Origin: Ichthyophonus hoferi
Taxonomy: Eukaryota > Opisthokonta > Ichthyosporea > Ichthyophonida > Ichthyophonidae
DNA: 14,517 nucleotides
Assembly: GCA_002751075.1 (NCBI GenBank)
Contig: NAOQ01000283.1
Span: 1,829 to 16,345 of the forward strand
Direction: 5' to 3'
The translations under genes were made by a program, and so were the position numbers. The notes beneath the pieces are model-generated. The model worked only from the letters and a program-made list of their open reading frames with translations. It was not told the DNA's origin and did no database searches. This document shows, one piece after another, positions 9,651 through 14,517 of this stretch. Numbering within the stretch: position 1 is the stretch's first letter; the number at the start of each line of letters is the position of its first letter.

Positions 9651-9885
9651 CCAATAAGAATGCCTGCTCTTTTTTTAACCCAGTAAGTCATTTAGAAATT
9701 GATATATTAATGAAATTATTTAAAAGAACCAATAAGAATTCGCATTCTTTATTTAGCCTAATGAGACATTTAGGAATTGATGCATCAATTATAATATTTG
9801 GACTAGCCAATAAGAATTTTTGTTCTTTATTTAGCCTAATGAGACATTTAGATGTTGATGACACGGGATAATTTCTGGACTCTAT
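9651..9885 (-). repeat. 78-bp tandem array made of the PSMD6 gene 3' end
   Basis: Units begin with CCAATAAGAA at 9651, 9729 and 9807, exactly 78 bp apart; the next matching point, TCAATAGGAG at 9886, lies inside the PSMD6 coding exon. Read on the minus strand, the 9807-9885 unit is the genuine gene tail (last 12 codons, stop, AATAAA). The two outer units are extra copies in which the coding part has drifted, while CTAAATGTCTCATTAGGC and the AATAAA are kept in the middle unit. The leftmost unit is the most worn. The plus-strand frame across the array is a by-product. Confidence 0.8.
9826..9831 (-). terminator. Poly(A) signal of PSMD6
   Basis: TTTATT on the plus strand is AATAAA on the minus strand, beginning 17 nt after the stop codon at 9848-9850, so the 3' UTR is very short. 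The repeated unit supplies a second AATAAA 78 bp further on (9748-9753). Confidence 0.65.
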
Positions 9886-12800
9886 TCAATAGGAGGTCCC
9901 CAGATTTAATCACGCTCTGGTATTGGATAGATTTAGGGTCATGGCGCGCAGTCTCTACGACCCCTCCCACCTTGTCCATCTTGCAACTCAGACGGCCAGC
10001 AGTGATAAAACGAGAGAGTTCACTGTGTATATCAATAGTAGTACGCATGCATGTATGTAGGTTAGTGCAAGGTAATACAGTAACTTATCAAGAGGTACTT
10101 TAACATGAGCAATTAAGTACAAGTGCATCTATATGCATCATGGGCCTACCCTACTAGCTTCCAGTTCTTACCCTACTATAGATAGCATACTACCCCAACT
10201 ATTATACCACAGACTATATCAATTATGACATATATTGGATAAATTTGGGCTCTGAGTTTGTTTCGCACACATGCACATATATATACATACCAATAATATA
10301 ATTACCTATCCATAAACTCAGTGCTAATATCAAAAGAAAAGGCCATGGACTTGACTAACTACATATATATCTATATATACTACATACACTATACACAAGG
10401 CATCTATACTTACACATCCATAAACTCTGGGCTAACACCAAAGGACGAAGCCATAGATTGCACAGTTACTGAACGATAACTCTCAAGCAGTTGCTTGTAG
10501 GACACTATACGCATTTCACGTACATAGAAACGATACTGAGCATACAGATATCGGTCCTGTTTCATAATAGTTTCAATACCAGCTGTGTGTATGCATAGTT
10601 GTATGTTATTATTATAGTACGTATGATATTATGTATGAATTAACATACCCAGAGATGTAAATAATTGAGCATAATCGCAACCATACAGCACCATAGTTAT
10701 TATCTTACTACATTACAGTTATTATGTCATTGCTTCACTATATTATACTTATTATTACACACATACATATATATACATATATGTTAACATACCCAGAGAG
10801 GTAAAGAATTGTGCATAGTCACAATCATACAGTGATTTCAAATAGGATCCTAGGATAGGTTTCTCATGGGCCACCTCCAACACCTCCGGGCTGCATACCA
10901 CCTGTAATTAGCCACAATTAATTAGAAAAATTAGTTGCTCAGTAGTGATTGGTGTGGTAATTAGTAATAATGGCCAAGTATTGGATAGTTGATCTAAACT
11001 AATTACATTATAATTTAAATTCCTATATGATAGGCTAACTATGACCAATAGTACTAATTTATTAATGAGCCACTAAGAACAACCAATCATAATTTTAGAT
11101 AATAAACATACCAGAATAGTAAACAATACATACAGAAATGCAGAGGAAATATGAATATAAATATAATGATAGTAATATCATCATCTCTATATAGTAATGT
11201 AATATCCTTATATAGTAATAATACCTTCTTGCCCAGCTTCACCCTATCTAGTGTTAAGATGGCACATAGTGCAGTGTACATTACAAAAGTCTCATAATCC
11301 ATTAGCTCATAAGAGGTGAAGGTAGAGAGAGCATCTAGGTATAGGATGGCTGCCTGCATGTATAACCGTGCGTATGTGTTAGCATGTATATAACAGTATG
11401 TATGATAGTATATATGTTGATATGTATTTTAGTATGCACAATATTATGTATGATAGTATGTATAATAGTATGTATAATAGTATATATAATAATATGCATA
11501 ATAGTATGTACAATAGTAGGTATGGCAGTATGTATGATAGTATGTATAATAGTACAATAGTAAAATGGTAAAATATAATAATGGTATAATAGCCCCTATA
11601 CGCTTATATGTACATATATATACTATACCTGAGCAAAGTTCCTAATTGACATAAGATAGGTTGCTTCATAAACTTTCAGACGATTACGCCTATCCCAATC
11701 GCCACCCTCTTCGATAAGACTATATGTATGTGTATGTAGATAGGTATATGTACATGTGTATGTAGGTATATGTATGTATGTGTAGGTATATGTACATGTA
11801 TAAGCATATAGACAAGACTGTAAGGTTAGTGTGATCGTACTTGCATTGCGAAAAACAACGAACAATCAACAATAAAATAGTAAGATCAACCCTCAATCGA
11901 AGTGTTTTCCTACCAATGACAGTTGATGGTTTGAGTATAGCCTATGCAAATATTCCATTTACATTAATCAGATAATCTTATAACCTTATTTGGCATCATT
12001 GCACCATGTGTGTGCCTATATAAAATTGATAACAACATACTAGAGGCTGACTTAGTCGTGTAAATTTAATGCCATATGATATAAAAATTAAATATCGTTA
12101 TATATTGGTCAGCTGGATATAGATGCATACATAGTATATATAATATGTGTATATAAACAACTCAATCATGTCTTTCATTTCGCCCGAATTTCCTCCACAA
12201 TATACAGACATACATAATATACCATTTACTATACTATATATACACTTACTCCTTTGCCTTGGCAATATTCCTCGTAATTAGATCGTGATCGCTATAGAAC
12301 AGTCCTAAGCGAATCAAATTGAAGATAATGTCCAGACGATGGCCCAATGAAACTGTCTTCTCATAGGACAAGCGGAATGTGCTTAACGCATTATCCTATA
12401 GGTTGAAAAAAGAGATCTGTTAATAAGGCAATTAATAAATTAAATTTAAATCATATAGGATGTGATTGGTCATCTATTCAGAATAAAAATATAAAAAGAA
12501 CTAAAGTAATTTATTACCCTTGTATATAGTATACATGTCATGTAATTGATCATTTACTTAGAAGGACTCGAAATTAATTAAAGGGCAGTGACATTCACCT
12601 TCTAGAAAGGGCTAATAAGAGGAAGTGACAATTATATATACTATAGACTATGGATTACTATATAATAGTATATATATATATAGTAATGTAAGATAAACGA
12701 TGTATTAATACCATATATACCTTATCTCCGATCTTGCAATAGTGTTCTGCGAGAGCCAATAGCAAGTCTCTGATCTCAGTCTCTCCAAGGTTTTTCTTCG

Positions 12801-13835
12801 CATCCTCGATAGATGCTTGCAGCTCCTTGGTACGTTTGTCGGTAATAGCCACCATTTTATTTTTAAACTCAGTGTCCATTGGCCAGTTAAATTCAGTGCA
12901 CAGTTCCTCGTAAAAGCATGCCATGTCTAAATAAGGTAATAAATAGGGGTACAGCCAGCATGTTATTGGATGGAACTTATAAATTTTAAATTAAAACATG
13001 TTTTAAAAGTATCTACCATTACAATACTTGTATTATAATCTCTCTTTATATTGTCATTCCTATAGGCTAAAAAGAGGGACATACAATTACATTAAATCAT
13101 TGGCACAAAACATGTGCAGATAGAATATATAAAAGGAATATGGTAGACAGATGTATATATATATGTATGTATGTATATGTCTATATATGTGTATGTTATT
13201 CTTTATTTTTTTCTACCTCTCCTTATTATACGCATACACACATAAATACTTGTTTAAATACTTACAATCATACATATACATATATACATGCATACGTATA
13301 TATATACATCGTTTGCAATTTTTAGCAAAAATAAATAAAAAGGATTAGTAGCTTCACGATAGTTTTTAATGTGTTTGCTGTCCAAATAAGAGTAGATGCA
13401 TGTATGCTTATATAGTATAATATCCGTATATATTATACGGATAATAGAAAAACACACATAAAAATTTCTGCTACTTACTATCTTGCTCATCTATCATATT
13501 ATATTATATTACACCATAAAACCACATCCCACTATATCATACCGTGTTATATATATATGGATAATAGAACAACACATAAAACATATAACAATACATCATA
13601 CTAACATATTATACTATATCCTTCTACACTACCTCGTGCTATGTCAAAATACAACTACATATACACATATAACATATACAAACCACTTACTATCTTTCTC
13701 AATGAACCCTAACAATTCTTTTTTCAATTCCTCTTTATCAATCCCGAATTCATCAGCATGATTTAGTTTAAATTTAAGTTGAGCCAATCCCATATTAGGG
13801 ATCTTTTCTAACATCTGTTCACTATTAGAAGACAT
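9848..13835 (-). CDS. PSMD6: 26S proteasome regulatory subunit PSMD6/Rpn7, complete, eight exons
   Basis: Lid subunit of the 26S proteasome regulatory particle; it has a helical TPR-like N-terminus and a C-terminal PCI domain that packs against other lid subunits. Exons in transcript order: 13835-13691, 12926-12721, 12395-12250, 11719-11629, 11353-11225, 10901-10793, 10582-10414 and 10022-9848, with introns of 210-764 bp. Phases agree at every junction and the product is 389 residues, equal to human PSMD6. Diagnostic stretches: [84 protein letters not shown], then the PCI winged helix [20 protein letters not shown] and the end [18 protein letters not shown] chose the ATG at 13833-13835 because it opens MSSNSEQML and no upstream ATG is in frame nearby. 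It converges on REXO4; the stop codons are about 0.9 kb apart. Confidence 0.97.
10640..10694 (-). pseudogene. Duplicated tail of PSMD6 exon 6 with its donor
   Basis: On the minus strand this reads [13 protein letters not shown] followed by GTATGTTAA, against [22 protein letters not shown] of the true exon end at 10838-10784. About 6 differences occur in 49 aligned bases, and the two lie 144 bp apart. Only the last third of the exon was copied and I see no good acceptor before it, so it is most likely an inert intronic exon fragment; it could act as a decoy donor. Confidence 0.75.
10691..10755. repeat. Short relative of the 22-bp minisatellite
   Basis: Three worn units resembling TAGTTATTATCTTACTACAT within the PSMD6 intron 10583-10792, lying between the true exon 6 end and its duplicate. 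They match the TAGTTATTATCTCACTATAT subunit of the array at 6100-6375 in the same plus-strand orientation. Confidence 0.55.
11386..11590. repeat. 12-bp ATAGTATGTATA minisatellite in PSMD6 intron
   Basis: About fifteen imperfect units of ATAGTATGTATA and variants fill most of the intron 11354-11628, leaving only short unique flanks next to the splice sites. Confidence 0.85.
11722..11815. repeat. TATGTG/TATGTA low-complexity tract beside an acceptor
   Basis: Runs of TATGTATGTG, AGGTATATG and TACATG directly upstream (on the minus strand) of the PSMD6 exon 4 acceptor. The rest of intron 11720-12249 is AT-rich with no gene seen. Confidence 0.7.
12927..13690 (-). other. PSMD6 intron 1
   Basis: Largest PSMD6 intron, donor GATA|GTAAGT, acceptor TTTAG|ACATGG, phase 1; the joined codon AAC gives [11 protein letters not shown], aligned with human DNNMAPYYEAL. 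It holds TATG/TATA tracts (13150-13310), an inverted repeat at 13421-13443 and a copy of the exon-1 donor at about 13472-13490. No RNA gene or other coding exon is supported. Confidence 0.85.
13421..13443. repeat. Perfect inverted repeat, 10-nt arms
   Basis: TATCCGTATA and TATACGGATA flank a 3-nt spacer (TAT), inside PSMD6 intron 1. The arms contain CCG/CGG, so this is more than a chance AT palindrome, but no function is evident. Confidence 0.7.
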
Positions 13836-13971
13836 ATTTATGGTTAGCAATATAAAAATATATTAAATATAATATATATATATATATATGTAACTATAAT
13901 ACAATATATATTATATTATATATAGATAAGTTTATTATTTGTATTTTTATATTTGAAATAGATTTCAGTCG

Positions 13972-14006
13972 TTACGTAAGGAAAAATTTATTAGCGCAAT
14001 ATTGCG
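13972..14006. promoter_or_regulatory. Paired palindromes upstream of PSMD6 (bZIP-like)
   Basis: TTACGTAA (13972-13979) is the perfect site bound by PAR/E4BP4-type bZIP factors in animals, and CGCAATATTGCG (13995-14006) is a perfect 12-bp palindrome with C/EBP-like ATTGCG half sites. They lie 137-171 bp before the PSMD6 start codon, a plausible promoter position, in otherwise very AT-rich DNA. Role in proteasome gene control is inference from position only. Confidence 0.4.
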
Positions 14007-14333
14007 TAAGACTTGTGCAAGTTTACATATATAGTCACTGTGTATGATTGAATAATTAAGTGTACAATTAAAATTAAAACTACTTAAAAAATTAAAAAGA
14101 TGACTGAAAATAATAATTATGTGTTAATATTACTGCATATATATAGTGTTATCTATCAAAGCCATTCCTTTTATACAATTTGTACAATACAATATATTAT
14201 ATTATATTATATTAGAATATACCCAACCACGGTATAATACATTTTAATTTTAATTTTTTTAAATTTAATAATAGCATATATTGTGAAGCTGAACTATTCA
14301 AATATAAAATATAGATTGGATTATAAAGAAAAA

Positions 14334-14378
14334 TGATTGGTGGAGAAATTTGTTTGTTATTGGAAACGTGACCTATAA
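14334..14378 (+). promoter_or_regulatory. Possible plus-strand core promoter (ATTGG, ATTGG, TATAAATA)
   Basis: Two inverted CCAAT boxes (ATTGG near 14337 and 14358) precede CCTATAAATACCC at about 14370. Spacing resembles a TATA promoter reading toward the right edge, which would make a gene outside the window divergent from PSMD6. In such AT-rich DNA this may be chance. Confidence 0.2.
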
Positions 14379-14457
14379 ATACCCACAGAAATTGGTAAAA
14401 TAAGGTGTATATTTCCTCTTAGTAGTATATATAAAAATTAAAAATATATGTAACACC

Positions 14458-14494
<37 letters not shown>

Positions 14495-14517
14495 TAATTA
14501 AAAACAGTAGTATCTGA

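Larger units (their letters stand above)
13836..14517. other. Upstream region of PSMD6 to window edge, no gene seen
   Basis: Very AT-rich, with (TA)n tracts at about 13870-13890 and 14460-14492 and a TATTA tract at about 14196-14216. No open frame of note occurs on either strand. The PSMD6 transcription start and promoter presumably lie in the first 200 bp. Confidence 0.7.

Noticed and set aside
9593-9871. Plus-strand frame with apparent internal protein repeats ([15 protein letters not shown] type)
   Set aside because: The repeats come from the 78-bp DNA array, which is antisense to the PSMD6 3' end and UTR; not a protein-coding gene.
11150-11190. Possible box C/D snoRNA on the minus strand (GATGATGATA)
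   Set aside because: No matching box D (CTGA) or terminal stem at suitable spacing.
11087-11359. Whole 90-residue minus frame as a gene
   Set aside because: Only 11225-11353 is coding (PSMD6 exon 5); the rest runs past the GTATTA donor into the intron.
1-14517. A novel defence, mobile or multi-gene system
   Set aside because: Both genes are well-known eukaryotic housekeeping genes; no extra coding region, RNA gene array or element coding sequence could be supported.

Overview
This window is AT-rich, intron-bearing eukaryotic nuclear DNA. It holds two protein-coding genes that converge tail to tail, with GT-AG introns, standard stop codons and many microsatellites and minisatellites. Both proteins look animal-like: the minus-strand protein assembles to exactly 389 residues, the length of human PSMD6 as I remember it. 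Introns of about 0.2-2 kb and the high A+T suggest a metazoan or close holozoan relative. An early-branching animal such as a sponge fits, but I cannot fix the species from sequence alone.

Left to centre (1-8952, plus strand): a REXO4-type (Rex4/ISG20-like) DEDDh 3'-5' exonuclease gene. Its 5' end lies off the left edge. The catalytic half is confidently assembled from four exons (4733-4926, 5939-6027, 6627-6776, 8836-8952), and all phases agree. The upstream N-terminal region (156-3277) is a series of short, lysine-rich exons, mostly phase 0-0. At least two exon types were duplicated in tandem together with their introns.

Intergenic (8953-9847): AATAAA signals for the plus-strand gene, then a roughly 78-bp tandem array. 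The array turns out to be extra copies of the minus-strand gene's own 3' end (last codons, stop region and poly(A) signal).

Right (9848-13835, minus strand): a complete PSMD6/Rpn7 gene (26S proteasome lid subunit, PCI domain) in eight exons, all splice junctions resolved. Two of its exon-end/donor segments have decayed duplicates a few hundred bases downstream in the adjacent intron. The last 0.7 kb (13836-14517) is the upstream region of PSMD6. It carries two bZIP-like palindromes and, further out, a TATA/CCAAT-like cluster on the plus strand.

Repeats: one roughly 300-bp dispersed repeat occurs twice in REXO4 introns. A 22-bp minisatellite family sits in a REXO4 intron, with a short relative in a PSMD6 intron. 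There is also a trinucleotide-period domain and many (TATG)n, (TA)n and (AAT)n tracts. I saw no transposon coding region, virus-like element, rRNA, tRNA or CRISPR array. The strongest oddity is local tandem duplication of gene pieces (exon modules, exon-donor ends, a gene 3' end), not a new multi-gene system.
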